From contig CACXJZ010000008.1 of assembly GCA_902768105.1 (NCBI GenBank), forward strand, positions 1 through 56,622: a DNA stretch of 56,622 nucleotides, given 5' to 3'. How positions within the stretch are numbered: position 1 is the first letter of the stretch; the number at the start of each line of letters is the position of its first letter. The translations under genes and the position numbers were made by a program. Source of the stretch: an uncultured Prevotellaceae bacterium. Lineage in GTDB: Bacteria; Bacteroidota; Bacteroidia; Bacteroidales; Bacteroidaceae. Of the stretch, positions 45,269 to 54,318 are shown piece by piece. The notes beneath the pieces were generated by a model. That model was not told where the DNA came from. It made no database searches and saw nothing but the letters and a program-made list of their open reading frames with translations.

Positions 45269-48181
45269 ATGAGCGAATACATTGAGATAAAAGGTGCGAG
45301 GGTCAACAATCTGAAGAATGTTGACGTCAAACTTCCACGCGACAAGTTCATCGTCATCACGGGAGTCAGCGGCAGCGGCAAGTCGTCGCTGGCCTTTGAC
45401 ACGCTCTATGCCGAGGGACAACGCCGCTACGTGGAAAGCCTGTCGAGCTATGCCCGACAGTTTCTGGGTCGCATGAACAAGCCGGAATGCGACTACATCA
45501 AGGGCATTCCGCCTGCCATCGCCATTGAGCAGAAGGTCATCGCCCGCAACCCGCGAAGCACCGTGGGCACCTCGACGGAGATCTACGAATACCTGCGACT
45601 GCTCTATGCACGCATCGGACGTACCTACTCGCCCATCAGCGGCCAGGAGGTGAAGAAGCACTCTACGGAAGACATCGTGCAGTGTGTACGGCAATTCCAG
45701 CAGGGCACGAAGTTTGTCATCATGGCCCCCATCCACCCCGTCGAAGGACGCACACTGGAGCAGCAGCTGCAGATGTACGTGAAGCAGGGATATGCAAGGA
45801 TGCAAGCCCCGCCTTCTGCCCCCGAGGGAACAGCGATAGTCCGCATTGACGATTATCTGGCCTCGAACTCCGAGGGAGAGCCTCCCCTTTCGGGGACGTT
45901 TGGTGGGGTTCCCTACCTCGTTATCGACCGCCTGTCGGTAGATGACTCGAAGGACAGCATCTCGCGCCTCATCGACTCTGCCGAGACCGCCTTCTATGAG
46001 GGCAACGGCGAGCTGCGCCTGATGGTCTCCCCGTCGGGCCTCACCTACGATTTCTCCATGCGCTTCGAGGCCGACGGCATGCAGTTTGAGGAGCCTAACG
46101 ACATGATGTTCTCGTTCAACTCACCCGTCGGGGCATGTTCTGAGTGTCAGGGGTTTGGCAAGATTATCGGCATCGACGAACACCTGGTCATTCCCAACAC
46201 CACGCTCTCCGTATATGACGGCTGTGTGGTGTGCTGGCACGGTGAGAAGATGGGCATGTGGAAAGAGGAGTTCTGCCGACGTGCGGCACAAAAAGAAAAC
46301 TGTGGTCCCGACGGAGTCGGTTTCCCCATCTTCGAGCCCTACATGAACCTGACGCAGCAGCAGAAGGACTGGCTGTGGCACGGACTGCCCGGCGACCGTC
46401 ACCGCGACAAGTACGACCAGGTATCCATTGACAGCTTCTTCCAGATGGTGCGCGAGAACCAGTATAAGATACAGTACCGCGTGATGCTGGCACGCTATCG
46501 TGGCAAGACCACCTGCCCCAAGTGTCACGGCACCCGACTCAAGGACTCTGCCAACTACGTCAAGATTGGCGGACGCAGCATCTCCGACCTGGTCGAGATG
46601 CCCATCGTCAGACTGAAGGAATGGTTCGACCACGTGGAACTGACAGAACAGGAGCAGGAGATTGCCAAGCGTCTGCTGACGGAGATCCGTTCGCGCTTGC
46701 AGTTCCTGCTGGACGTCGGACTAGGCTACCTGACGCTGAACCGCATGTCAAACACCCTCAGCGGCGGCGAGAGCCAGCGCATCAATCTGGCTACGTCGTT
46801 AGGCTCGTCGCTGGTGGGCTCATTATATATTCTTGACGAACCGAGCATCGGCCTGCATTCACGCGACACCGACCGCCTCATCCATGTGCTGAAAGAGCTT
46901 CAGGCCCTGGGCAATACGGTGGTAGTGGTGGAACACGACGAGGAAATCATGCGTGCAGCCGACTACATCATCGACGTAGGCCCCGATGCCGGACGGTTAG
47001 GAGGAGAAATCGTGTTTGAGGGAGCTATTAGCGATTGGACATCAGCTGTTAGCCAAAAGCCAAAAGCCAAGAAACAAAAGCCAACGACAAAAAGCCACAC
47101 CCTGCGCTACCTTACTGGCGAGGAAACCATAGAAGTGCCGGCAAGCCGACGTCCCTGGAACCAGTACATCGGCATCAAGGGAGCACGCATGAACAACCTG
47201 AAGGGCATCGACGTCAAGATACCACTCAACGTGCTGACGGTGGTGACAGGTGTCTCAGGCAGCGGCAAGTCGAGCCTCATCAGGGGCATCCTCTACCCAG
47301 CCCTGAAGCGCAGCATGGGCGACGTTTTCGATGCTCCCGGCGAGTACCGCGGACTCGAAGGCGACGTCAAGGCGATACAGCGCGTGGAGTTTGTTGACCA
47401 GAACCCTATCGGTAAGTCAACACGTTCGAACCCAGCCACATACGTCAAGGCCTACGACGTTATTCGCGACCTCTACGCTGACCAGCCGCTGTCGAAGCAG
47501 ATGGGCTTCACGCCGCAATATTTCTCGTTCAATGCCGACGGTGGACGCTGTGACGAGTGTAAGGGTGCCGGCACCATCACCGTCGAGATGCAGTTCATGG
47601 CCGACCTCGTGCTGGAGTGTGAGGCTTGTCACGGACACCGTTTCAAGCAGGACATCCTCGACGTTCACTTCAATGGAAAGAACATTGACGATGTGCTCAA
47701 CATGACCATCTCGGAAGCCATTGAGTTCTTTAGCGAGGGGGAAACGAGGAGCAAAGAGCAAGACGTGATTGTCAAGCGACTCCAGACGCTTGAGGACGTA
47801 GGACTGGGCTACATCAAGCTCGGACAGAGCTCCTCTACGCTGTCAGGCGGTGAGAACCAGCGCGTCAAACTGGCTTACTTCATAGGACTGGAGAAGCAGG
47901 AGCCCACGCTGTTTATCTTCGACGAGCCCACCACGGGACTGCACTTCCACGACATCAAACGACTGTTGCAATCGTTTGATGCACTCATCGAACGCGGACA
48001 CTCCATACTCATCATCGAGCACAACATGGAAATCATCAAGTGTGCCGACTACGTCATCGACCTCGGCCCCGATGGTGGTGACCGCGGAGGTGAGCTTGTA
48101 GTCTGCGGAACACCCGAGGAAGTAGCACAATCTTCGGCAGGCTTTACAGGAAAATATCTTAGAGAGCACCTTAAACGTTAA
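45269..48181 (+). CDS. uvrA: UvrABC excinuclease subunit A
   Basis: 970 aa, near the usual length. UvrA is the DNA-damage sensor of nucleotide excision repair. It has two ABC ATPase modules: Walker A GVSGSGKSSLAF and GVSGSGKSSLIRG, and signatures NTLSGGESQRINLA and TLSGGENQRVKLA. Zinc-binding cysteine pairs are CSECQGFG...CPKCHG and CDECKGAG..CEACHG. Two low-complexity insertions lie in linkers: EGEPPLSGTFGGV from a diverged GC palindrome (45881-45912), and SQKPKAKKQKPTTKS from AGCCAAA repeats near 47050-47097. Co-transcribed with ribE. Confidence 0.97.
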   Translation: MSEYIEIKGARVNNLKNVDVKLPRDKFIVITGVSGSGKSSLAFDTLYAEGQRRYVESLSSYARQFLGRMNKPECDYIKGIPPAIAIEQKVIARNPRSTVGTSTEIYEYLRLLYARIGRTYSPISGQEVKKHSTEDIVQCVRQFQQGTKFVIMAPIHPVEGRTLEQQLQMYVKQGYARMQAPPSAPEGTAIVRIDDYLASNSEGEPPLSGTFGGVPYLVIDRLSVDDSKDSISRLIDSAETAFYEGNGELRLMVSPSGLTYDFSMRFEADGMQFEEPNDMMFSFNSPVGACSECQGFGKIIGIDEHLVIPNTTLSVYDGCVVCWHGEKMGMWKEEFCRRAAQKENCGPDGVGFPIFEPYMNLTQQQKDWLWHGLPGDRHRDKYDQVSIDSFFQMVRENQYKIQYRVMLARYRGKTTCPKCHGTRLKDSANYVKIGGRSISDLVEMPIVRLKEWFDHVELTEQEQEIAKRLLTEIRSRLQFLLDVGLGYLTLNRMSNTLSGGESQRINLATSLGSSLVGSLYILDEPSIGLHSRDTDRLIHVLKELQALGNTVVVVEHDEEIMRAADYIIDVGPDAGRLGGEIVFEGAISDWTSAVSQKPKAKKQKPTTKSHTLRYLTGEETIEVPASRRPWNQYIGIKGARMNNLKGIDVKIPLNVLTVVTGVSGSGKSSLIRGILYPALKRSMGDVFDAPGEYRGLEGDVKAIQRVEFVDQNPIGKSTRSNPATYVKAYDVIRDLYADQPLSKQMGFTPQYFSFNADGGRCDECKGAGTITVEMQFMADLVLECEACHGHRFKQDILDVHFNGKNIDDVLNMTISEAIEFFSEGETRSKEQDVIVKRLQTLEDVGLGYIKLGQSSSTLSGGENQRVKLAYFIGLEKQEPTLFIFDEPTTGLHFHDIKRLLQSFDALIERGHSILIIEHNMEIIKCADYVIDLGPDGGDRGGELVVCGTPEEVAQSSAGFTGKYLREHLKR
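45881..45912. repeat. Diverged in-frame palindromic element in uvrA
   Basis: CCTCCCC-TTTC-GGGGACG with a GGTGGGGTT tail. A weaker member of the intragenic family, encoding PPLSGTFGGV in a UvrA loop. Confidence 0.45.
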
Positions 48182-48240
48182 AAAAACGTAAACGGGGGCA
48201 AAAACTCTCAGCTCTCAACGCTCAACTCTCAACTTTTTTA

Positions 48241-48248
48241 TACCTTTG
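48241..48248 (+). promoter_or_regulatory. -7 box TACCTTTG for the tRNA genes
   Basis: TAnnTTTG match directly after a run of CTCAAC/CTCTCAAC quasi-repeats (48206-48232). It lies 34 nt before tRNA-Thr. Confidence 0.7.
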
Positions 48249-48282
48249 CAGCCGCTAAAAGCAAAAGCGCTCTTTGAAGAAG

Positions 48283-48355
<73 letters not shown>

Positions 48356-48369
48356 CATTTCTAACAGTG

Positions 48370-48407
48370 AAGGAGTTAGGGATTAGAAAATACTTCCCTG
48401 ACTCCTT
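48370..48407 (+). terminator. 13-bp hairpin between the two tRNA genes
   Basis: AAGGAGTTAGGGA pairs with TCCCTGACTCCTT (one G.U), then ATTCTTT. It may end the tRNA-Thr transcript or guide tRNA processing. No clear separate promoter for tRNA-Gly was seen. Confidence 0.5.
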
Positions 48408-48436
48408 ATTCTTTACGCGCGCGGAGGACAGGCACT

Positions 48437-48509
48437 GCGGTAATAGCTCAGTTGGTAGAGCATTGGCTTCCCAAGCCGAGGGTCGCGGGTTCGAGTCCCG
48501 TTTACCGCT
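48437..48509 (+). tRNA. tRNA-Gly (anticodon CCC)
   Basis: A 73-nt cloverleaf: acceptor GCGGTAA/TTACCGC, D arm GCTC..GAGC, anticodon stem TTGGC/GCCGA (one wobble) with loop TTCCCAA, T arm GCGGG-TTCGAGT-CCCGT. The anticodon CCC reads GGG (Gly). CCA is not encoded. Confidence 0.94.
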
Positions 48510-48580
48510 CAAGCAAGAGAACGATTTTATTAAATAACATAAAGTCTAACATTGTTAAATTATTAAATTATTAAAGTATT

Positions 48581-50365
48581 ATGTCAGAATTAACAAAGAA
48601 CGTCCAGCCATTACAGGACTTCAACTGGGATGAGTTCGAGAATGGCACAGTGGCAAACGTCAGCAAGGAAGAACTTGACAAGGCGTACGACGAAACCCTC
48701 AACAAGGTTAGCGAGCACCAGGTCGTTGACGGCAAGGTGATCTCTGTTGACAAGAAAGAGGTTGTCGTAAACATCGGTTACAAGAGCGATGGTATCATCC
48801 CCGCAAGCGAATTCCGCTACAACCCCGACCTGAAGGCCGGCGACGTGGTAGAGGTTTACGTAGAGAACGCAGAGGACAAGAAGGGTCAGCTGATTCTCTC
48901 GCACAAGAAGGCTCGTCTCAGCAAGAGCTGGGATCGCGTCAACGCTGCACTGGATAACGAGGAGGTTGTTCAGGGCTTCATCAAGTGCCGCACGAAGGGT
49001 GGTATGATTGTTGACGTATTTGGTATCGAGGCATTCCTGCCCGGTAGCCAGATTGACGTTCACCCCATACGCGACTACGACCAGTTCGTAGGCAAGACCA
49101 TGGAGTTCAAGATTGTGAAGATCAATCAGGAGTTCCGCAATGTTGTTGTTTCGCACAAGGCTCTCATTGAGGCTGAGCTCGAGGCACAGAAGAAGGAAAT
49201 CATCGGCCGTCTGGAGAAGGGTCAGATTCTCGAAGGTACCGTTAAGAACATCACTTCTTACGGTGTATTCGTTGACCTCGGCGGTGTTGACGGACTCATC
49301 CACATCACAGACCTCTCTTGGGGCCGTGTTGACGATCCCCACAAGGTGGTTGAACTCGACCAGAAGATCAATGTTGTTATCCTCGACTTCGACGACGAGA
49401 AGAAGCGTATTGCTCTCGGCCTGAAGCAGCTCACTCCGCATCCTTGGGAGGCACTCGATGCTGACCTGAAGGTTGGTGACCACGTGAAGGGTAAGGTTGT
49501 CGTTATCGCTGACTACGGTGCATTCGTAGAGGTACAGCCCGGCGTTGAGGGTCTCATCCACGTGAGCGAGATGTCTTGGAGCCAGCACCTCCGTTCAGCT
49601 CAGGAGTTCCTGAATGTTGGCGACGAGGTAGAGGCAGTCATCCTGACACTCGACCGCGACGAGCGCAAGATGTCTCTTGGCATCAAGCAGCTCCGCGAGG
49701 ATCCCTGGGAGGCTATCGAGGTTAAGTACCCCGTTGGCAGCAAGCACACCGCTAAGGTTCGCAACTTCACCAACTTCGGTGTATTTGTTGAGCTCGAGGA
49801 AGGTGTTGACGGACTCATCCACATCAGCGACCTCTCTTGGACTAAGAAGGTTAAGCATCCTTCAGAGTTCACACAGGTTGGTGCAGAGATTGACGTTATC
49901 GTTCTCGACATCGACAAGGAGAACCGTCGTCTCTCTCTCGGTCACAAGCAGCTCGAGGACAATCCTTGGGATGTATTCGAGGAGAAGTACACCGTTGGTT
50001 CAGTTCACGAGGGTAAGATTACCGAGCTGCTCGAGAAGGGCGCTGTTGTTGCTCTCGAGGACGGCGTAGAAGGTTTCGCTACTCCCAAGCACCTCGTCAA
50101 GGAGGATGGCACATCGGCAGCTGCCGGTGAGACCCTGCCCTTCAAGGTGATTGAGTTCAACAAGGACAGCAAGCGCATCATCCTGTCTCACAGCCGCACC
50201 TTCGAGGATGCACAGCGTGAGGAGAAGAAGGCTGCCGCTCCTAAGAAGGCCCGCGTAGCCAAGAAGGATGAAGCTCCGAAGATTGAGAACGTTGCAGCCA
50301 GCACCTCTCTGGGTGACCTCGACGTACTCGCTGAGCTGAAGGCAAAGATGGAAAAGGGTGAGTAA
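48581..50365 (+). CDS. rpsA: 30S ribosomal protein S1
   Basis: 594 aa of tandem S1 RNA-binding domains. The repeated signature is G.V..I..YGVFVDL.GV.GLIH.S.LSW, e.g. GTVKNITSYGVFVDLGGVDGLIHITDLSW, GVFVELEEGVDGLIHISDLSW and RLSLGHKQLEDNPW. S1 helps mRNA bind to the 30S subunit, which matters in a phylum with weak Shine-Dalgarno use. Codon use is strongly biased, consistent with high expression. It follows tRNA-Gly by 71 nt without a clear promoter, so it may be co-transcribed. A strong terminator follows. Confidence 0.97.
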   Translation: MSELTKNVQPLQDFNWDEFENGTVANVSKEELDKAYDETLNKVSEHQVVDGKVISVDKKEVVVNIGYKSDGIIPASEFRYNPDLKAGDVVEVYVENAEDKKGQLILSHKKARLSKSWDRVNAALDNEEVVQGFIKCRTKGGMIVDVFGIEAFLPGSQIDVHPIRDYDQFVGKTMEFKIVKINQEFRNVVVSHKALIEAELEAQKKEIIGRLEKGQILEGTVKNITSYGVFVDLGGVDGLIHITDLSWGRVDDPHKVVELDQKINVVILDFDDEKKRIALGLKQLTPHPWEALDADLKVGDHVKGKVVVIADYGAFVEVQPGVEGLIHVSEMSWSQHLRSAQEFLNVGDEVEAVILTLDRDERKMSLGIKQLREDPWEAIEVKYPVGSKHTAKVRNFTNFGVFVELEEGVDGLIHISDLSWTKKVKHPSEFTQVGAEIDVIVLDIDKENRRLSLGHKQLEDNPWDVFEEKYTVGSVHEGKITELLEKGAVVALEDGVEGFATPKHLVKEDGTSAAAGETLPFKVIEFNKDSKRIILSHSRTFEDAQREEKKAAAPKKARVAKKDEAPKIENVAASTSLGDLDVLAELKAKMEKGE

Positions 50366-50386
50366 TTTCACTTGATTTCTCAACAT

Positions 50387-50421
50387 AAAAGCCGTATTTC
50401 TGTATGGAATACGGCTTTTTT
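50387..50421 (+). terminator. Rho-independent terminator of rpsA
   Basis: AAAAGCCGTATTTC pairs with GAATACGGCTTTT around a 6-nt loop and runs into T6. Confidence 0.92.
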
Positions 50422-50477
50422 CATGCCTATAATATAAATAAAGTGAAAAACATGCGGCACTTCACAAAAATTTTGCG

Positions 50478-50485
50478 TATCTTTG
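50478..50485 (+). promoter_or_regulatory. -7 box TATCTTTG for cdd
   Basis: TAnnTTTG match, 29 nt before the ATG at 50515. It rules out the longer in-frame start at 50404. Confidence 0.7.
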
Positions 50486-50514
50486 CAGCAGTACAAACTA
50501 ATCAAAGCAAGTCT

Positions 50515-50988
50515 ATGGAAATACAAAATCTCCTTTCTACCATACAGGTCTGCTCGTTGGAGGAGCTGAGTGCAGAGGAACAGAATGCCATACAGCTGGC
50601 CCTCGAAGGAACCAACCGCAGCTATACGCCCTACAGCAAGTTCCATGTTGGTGCCGGTGTCGTCCTGAACAACGGTCAGGAGTTCGTCGGCTGTAACCAG
50701 GAGAATGCCGCCTTCCCCGCAGGCATCTGTGCAGAGCGTTCAGCCCTGTTTGCTGCCGGCGCGCAGTTCCCTCAGGAGCCGGTCAAGATTCTGGCCATCG
50801 CCGCCCGGGGCACTGATGGCGAGCTGACCACAGAGCCCGTCTCTCCCTGCGGCACCTGCCGTCAGGTGATCATCGAGACAGAGACACGCTTCCACCAGCA
50901 GCTCATCATCCTGCTCTACGGCAAGCGCTGCATCTACCGTGTGGAAGGCATCCGTCAGCTGATGCCCCTGTCGTTCACGGAGTTCTGA
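50515..50988 (+). CDS. cdd: Cytidine deaminase
   Basis: 157 aa. It deaminates cytidine and deoxycytidine to uridine and deoxyuridine. The zinc/catalytic motif CAERSAL (Cys and Glu) and PCGTCRQ (two Cys ligands) are present, with YTPYSKFHVGAGVVL and GCNQENAAFPAGI for the substrate pocket. These three Cys ligands fit the tetrameric class. Start chosen at MEIQNLL after the promoter. The next gene is convergent, 7 bp away. Confidence 0.95.
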   Translation: MEIQNLLSTIQVCSLEELSAEEQNAIQLALEGTNRSYTPYSKFHVGAGVVLNNGQEFVGCNQENAAFPAGICAERSALFAAGAQFPQEPVKILAIAARGTDGELTTEPVSPCGTCRQVIIETETRFHQQLIILLYGKRCIYRVEGIRQLMPLSFTEF

Positions 50989-50995
50989 AACGTCC

Positions 50996-52210
50996 TTAGT
51001 AACATCCGTAGCCCGCAGCCTCGCTGTCGGGCTTCAGATGGAAGTCATATATGAAATTCTCTTCGTCAATCAGCACGAAGTCATCTTTCTTGGCTACGCG
51101 GTAAGCCTCCTCAGGTACCTGTTCCACACCGTCGCCCACCGCAATCAGCTCTTCCTCGTAAGCGCCAATCAGCATCTTCTCAATCACGTACGTCGTACCC
51201 TCACCCAGGTTGAGGGCCACCTCACGCATGGCGAACGGGTAATACTGTGCCAGCGTGCAGTTCAGCAGCGTCACATGACTCTTCTGCGCCGACAGCAGCG
51301 AGCCGCTGGCGTTCGACAGCTGGCAATGATCCAGCATCACCTCTGCCTCACTCGCATAGATGCCCGTACCGTCGTTGTTGTGGACTATGGTACGCGTCAG
51401 CTGCAGCACAGCCCCGGCGTCAACCGTCATACACGCATACGCAGCATGGATGTCGCAGTCGGTCATCGTCACGCGAGCCTTCTCCTTCACCCTCACGCCC
51501 CGCCACTGGCCACCCACGCGGTCGTAGGGCAAGTACCAGAACATATCGTCCAGACGGTCGCCACGCATCGTCACGCCCTCAGCCTCCAGCGCACCCTCAA
51601 CCAGCAGCGGAGCATCCGCATGGAAATAGAGCGTCGCACCCTTCAGCCGCAGCGTGGCACCCTCGGCCACCGTCAGCGCCCCATACACCAGTATGGGCTT
51701 TTCCGTGACTATCGTCTCGTCGCCCTTCACGGTCTTGTTCTCCCAGCGCTCCGCATCCCAAGCCCAGGCACGCAGCTTCACACGCTGCTCGGCACCGCTC
51801 TCCAGCGTAAACACCAGCTGTTCGTCAATGGGCTCTGGCTCTAGCTTGCCCGTCTGCTGCGGAGTCATCTCCACAAACACCAGCAGGCTGTCCTCGCCCA
51901 GCACCTCCAGGTCCCTGATAGACTGGTTGAGGTACTCACCATCCACGTTGATGCGGAAGCCCTTCGAGCCGTCGGCCATGCGTATGTCGCTGACACGCAG
52001 CGCCTTCGTGTTCTTGTTATGAATCCAGAAAGTATAGGTGGCCGACGATATGCCGCTGAAGATGGTGTCCATCTTCAACGTGTCCTCCGGCAGCGTCAGC
52101 ATGTCGCTCCGACTGGTTGTAAACTGTTCGTCGTCGCTGCACGATGTCAGCACACCATGCATCATGCATAGTGCCAGAAAGATTGTAAAATAAAAAATCC
52201 GTCTCATCAT
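50996..52210 (-). CDS. Parallel beta-helix lipoprotein (404 aa)
   Basis: Signal peptide MMRRIFYFTIFLALCMMHGVLTSC with lipobox LTSC; the second Met (52207) is an equal start candidate. An N-terminal beta-sandwich-like part (TATYTFWIHNKNTKALRVSDIRMADGSKGFRINVDG) is followed by parallel beta-helix turns: LTVAEGATLRLKGATLYFHADAPLLVEGALEAEGV, VTMTDCDIHAAYACMTVDAGAVLQLTRTIVHNNDG, HVTLLNCTLAQYY. Such lipoproteins are common in Bacteroidota with unknown ligands; a carbohydrate-binding or surface role is inferred. Monocistronic between cdd and the rubrerythrin gene. Confidence 0.82.
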   Translation of the reverse strand: MMRRIFYFTIFLALCMMHGVLTSCSDDEQFTTSRSDMLTLPEDTLKMDTIFSGISSATYTFWIHNKNTKALRVSDIRMADGSKGFRINVDGEYLNQSIRDLEVLGEDSLLVFVEMTPQQTGKLEPEPIDEQLVFTLESGAEQRVKLRAWAWDAERWENKTVKGDETIVTEKPILVYGALTVAEGATLRLKGATLYFHADAPLLVEGALEAEGVTMRGDRLDDMFWYLPYDRVGGQWRGVRVKEKARVTMTDCDIHAAYACMTVDAGAVLQLTRTIVHNNDGTGIYASEAEVMLDHCQLSNASGSLLSAQKSHVTLLNCTLAQYYPFAMREVALNLGEGTTYVIEKMLIGAYEEELIAVGDGVEQVPEEAYRVAKKDDFVLIDEENFIYDFHLKPDSEAAGYGCY

Positions 52211-52259
52211 ACATTGACAAAACGGATTTTTCGCAATTTTATTTTACCTTTTTACTTTT

Positions 52260-52817
52260 TTACTTTCCAAAGTAGCGCTTCAGCAGTCCGGCGAAGCCAG
52301 CACCGTGACGAGCCTCGTCCTTCGCCATCTCGTGTACGGTGTCGTGGATGGCGTCGAAACCGGCAGCCTTCGCGTTCTTGGCAATGCGGAACTTGTCTTC
52401 ACAAGCACCAGCCTCAGCAGCAGCACGCTTTTCCAGATTGGTCTTCGTATCCCATACACACTCACCCAGCAGCTCGGCAAAACGGCTGGCGTGGTCTGCC
52501 TCCTCGAAAGCGTAGCGCTTGAATGCCTCAGCTATCTCGGGATAACCTTCACGGTCAGCCTGACGGGCCATTGCCAGATACATACCAACCTCGCCACACT
52601 CACCGTTGAAGTGGTTGCGCAGGTCCTGAATCATCTCTTCACTCACACCTTCGGGCTTGCCGTCGCCAATCTTATGTACGGTAGCATAGGTCATGTCGGC
52701 ATCGTCCTTCAGTTCAGAGAACTTGCTGGCAGGAGCCTTACAGATGGGGCACTTCTCGGGTGCAGCATCGCCTTCGTAGATATATCCACAAACGGCGCAG
52801 ATAAACTTTTTCTTCAT
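52260..52817 (-). CDS. rbr: Reverse-type rubrerythrin (N-terminal rubredoxin domain)
   Basis: 185 aa. The rubredoxin domain comes first ([25 protein letters not shown], four Cys for Fe), then the ferritin-like di-iron domain ([45 protein letters not shown] ... DEARHGAGF). In classical rubrerythrin the order is reversed. The family reduces hydrogen peroxide in anaerobes, using electrons from NADH or rubredoxin partners. This supports an anaerobic lifestyle. It has its own promoter (52862-52869). Confidence 0.93.
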   Translation of the reverse strand: MKKKFICAVCGYIYEGDAAPEKCPICKAPASKFSELKDDADMTYATVHKIGDGKPEGVSEEMIQDLRNHFNGECGEVGMYLAMARQADREGYPEIAEAFKRYAFEEADHASRFAELLGECVWDTKTNLEKRAAAEAGACEDKFRIAKNAKAAGFDAIHDTVHEMAKDEARHGAGFAGLLKRYFGK

Positions 52818-52861
52818 AGCGTTCTTATTTGTTTAGTTAGTATTAAAAGAATTCCTGTTTG

Positions 52862-52869
52862 CAAAGATA
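52862..52869 (-). promoter_or_regulatory. -7 box TATCTTTG for rubrerythrin
   Basis: Minus-strand TAnnTTTG match. Quasi-tandem TTTAAAC/CTAAACT units (about 52874-52905) occupy the -33 region. Confidence 0.7.
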
Positions 52870-52944
52870 GTATAAAGTTTGGAGTTTAGGGTTTAAAGTT
52901 CAAAGAATTTTCTGCCGATTAACCTTTTTTACGTTTTTACGTTC

Positions 52945-53397
52945 TTACCCTTTTACCTTTTTACCTTTCCCACGCTCCCACAAATAGTAGAACACCACAG
53001 CAAGAATCAGTCCCACCACCATCATCACCACACCGCCCGCAGCAGGAATCATGAGGAAGGCAGCGGCAATGTTGAAGCCAATCACTCCACGCTGCGTGGG
53101 CGGGGCATACACCTCCAGGCTGTCCTGCAGCTCCCTCATCCGCAGCGAGTCGCCGTCGGCCTCGGCCTTGTCAATCAGCTCGCATATCTCCGTGTAGCGC
53201 GCCTGCTTCAGCGTGTCAGCCTCATATTCCTCCAGCTCCATCGAGTATTCGGAATACTCCGCACGCTTCTTGTCGAGCTCGTTCTCCGAATAGAACATAC
53301 CCATGATGCTCAGCACCAGCAGCACGATGCCTGCCAGTCCCATCAGCACACCCAAGATGCCGAAACAGCCGAAAGTCGCTTGCTTGAACTTTCCCAT
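52945..53397 (-). CDS. Small membrane protein with central coiled coil (150 aa)
   Basis: Two hydrophobic segments: about residues 12-35 (FGILGVLMGLAGIVLLVLSIMGMF) and 108-138 (GFNIAAAFLMIPAAGGVVMMVVGLILAVVFYYL). A charged helical stretch lies between them (ELDKKRAEYSEYSMELEEYEADTLKQ), likely coiled coil. No family was recognised. The ATG shares bases with the stop of the SGNH gene (TGATG), so it depends on that gene for translation. A partner or anchor role for the esterase is possible but unproven. Confidence 0.7.
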   Translation of the reverse strand: MGKFKQATFGCFGILGVLMGLAGIVLLVLSIMGMFYSENELDKKRAEYSEYSMELEEYEADTLKQARYTEICELIDKAEADGDSLRMRELQDSLEVYAPPTQRGVIGFNIAAAFLMIPAAGGVVMMVVGLILAVVFYYLWERGKGKKVKG

Positions 53398-54251
53398 CAA
53401 TCTTTTCTGTATTTCTTCAACAACGGAACCTCCTCACACAGCGCATCAGCCAGCAGTCCCGCCACCACCTTCGCACCGTACTCATTGTAGTGCGTGTTGT
53501 CCTGACGGCCGTCAGGCAGCGCAGGGTGCTCGCCAGGCTTGTACCACATGTGCAGCTTCTTCGAGCCCTCATAGCCCAGGCGCTGCTCCAGTTCGGACGT
53601 AATCCTGTTCGCATCCACGAAGTGCGCGTTCATCCTTTTCGCCACGTCGCGCGGTGCAACGGCATACATGCCGTGCGTGTCCATGAGCACCATCCCCTGC
53701 CCCTCCGACGGGAGGGGAGCATCTGTTGCGGTGGTGTTACGCAGCGCCTCGTCATCAATAGCCGCTCCTATCGGTTCACCCCTCCTTTCGGAGGGGCCGG
53801 GGGAGGCCACAACCCAGTTACGTCTCGCCACCGGGTTCATCACCACCGGTATGCCGCCCTTCTCACGCGTCTCGCGCACGTACCTTGCGATATTGTAGTT
53901 GAACGTCGAGCCAGGGTCCGTATGTCGCTCGGGCTGCGGTTTCTCGTCGTTGTGTCCGAACTGTATGATGACGTAGTCGCCGGGCTTGATGAGCGCCAGC
54001 ACCTTGTCCCATCGTCCCTCGTCAATGAAGCTCTTGCTCGAGCGTCCGTTCACCGCGTGGTTATCCACCACCACATACGCCTCGTCGAAGTATTGCTGCA
54101 GGGCCATGCCCCACCCTCTCTCCGGCGTGCCTTTCGTCAGGTCCTTCTTCGCTGCCGTCGAGTCGCCAATAATAAAAATGGTTACCGGTCTGTCTGCCGT
54201 CATCGCAGTCAGTACCAGCATCGTCAATGCTGCTATCAAGATTCGTTTCAT
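53397..54251 (-). CDS. SGNH/GDSL esterase, rhamnogalacturonan acetylesterase-like
   Basis: 284 aa. Signal peptide MKRILIAALTMLVLTAMTA. SGNH blocks: IFIIGDSTAA (nucleophile Ser), NHAVNGRSSKSF (Gly/Asn region), IIQFGHNDEKP (Asn) and DNTHYNEYGAKVV (Asp and His). The family removes acetyl groups from pectin or other glycans in the periplasm or outside. Two in-frame GC palindromes (53690-53720, 53779-53808) encode ASPGPSERRGEP and PLPSEGQGM in one loop region. The start at 54251 was chosen because the upstream start lies on the -7 box. Confidence 0.9.
   Translation of the reverse strand: MKRILIAALTMLVLTAMTADRPVTIFIIGDSTAAKKDLTKGTPERGWGMALQQYFDEAYVVVDNHAVNGRSSKSFIDEGRWDKVLALIKPGDYVIIQFGHNDEKPQPERHTDPGSTFNYNIARYVRETREKGGIPVVMNPVARRNWVVASPGPSERRGEPIGAAIDDEALRNTTATDAPLPSEGQGMVLMDTHGMYAVAPRDVAKRMNAHFVDANRITSELEQRLGYEGSKKLHMWYKPGEHPALPDGRQDNTHYNEYGAKVVAGLLADALCEEVPLLKKYRKD
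53690..53720. repeat. In-frame palindromic element 1 in the SGNH gene
   Basis: CCCCTCC-GACG-GGAGGGG with a CCCCTG flank, about 60 bp from a second copy in the same gene. Confidence 0.65.
53779..53808. repeat. In-frame palindromic element 2 in the SGNH gene
   Basis: CCCCTCC-TTTC-GGAGGGG with tail CCGGGGGAGGCC. The tail matches the 'CCGGGAGG' side of other copies. Confidence 0.65.
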
Positions 54252-54275
54252 CGTAGTTTGTTTACTTAGTGAGTG

Positions 54276-54283
54276 CAAAGGTA
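54276..54283 (-). promoter_or_regulatory. -7 box TACCTTTG for the SGNH esterase operon
   Basis: Minus-strand TAnnTTTG match, 24 nt before the chosen ATG at 54251. Confidence 0.7.
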
Positions 54284-54318
54284 ATACAAACTAAGGGAAC
54301 CACAAAACAATTTACCAA

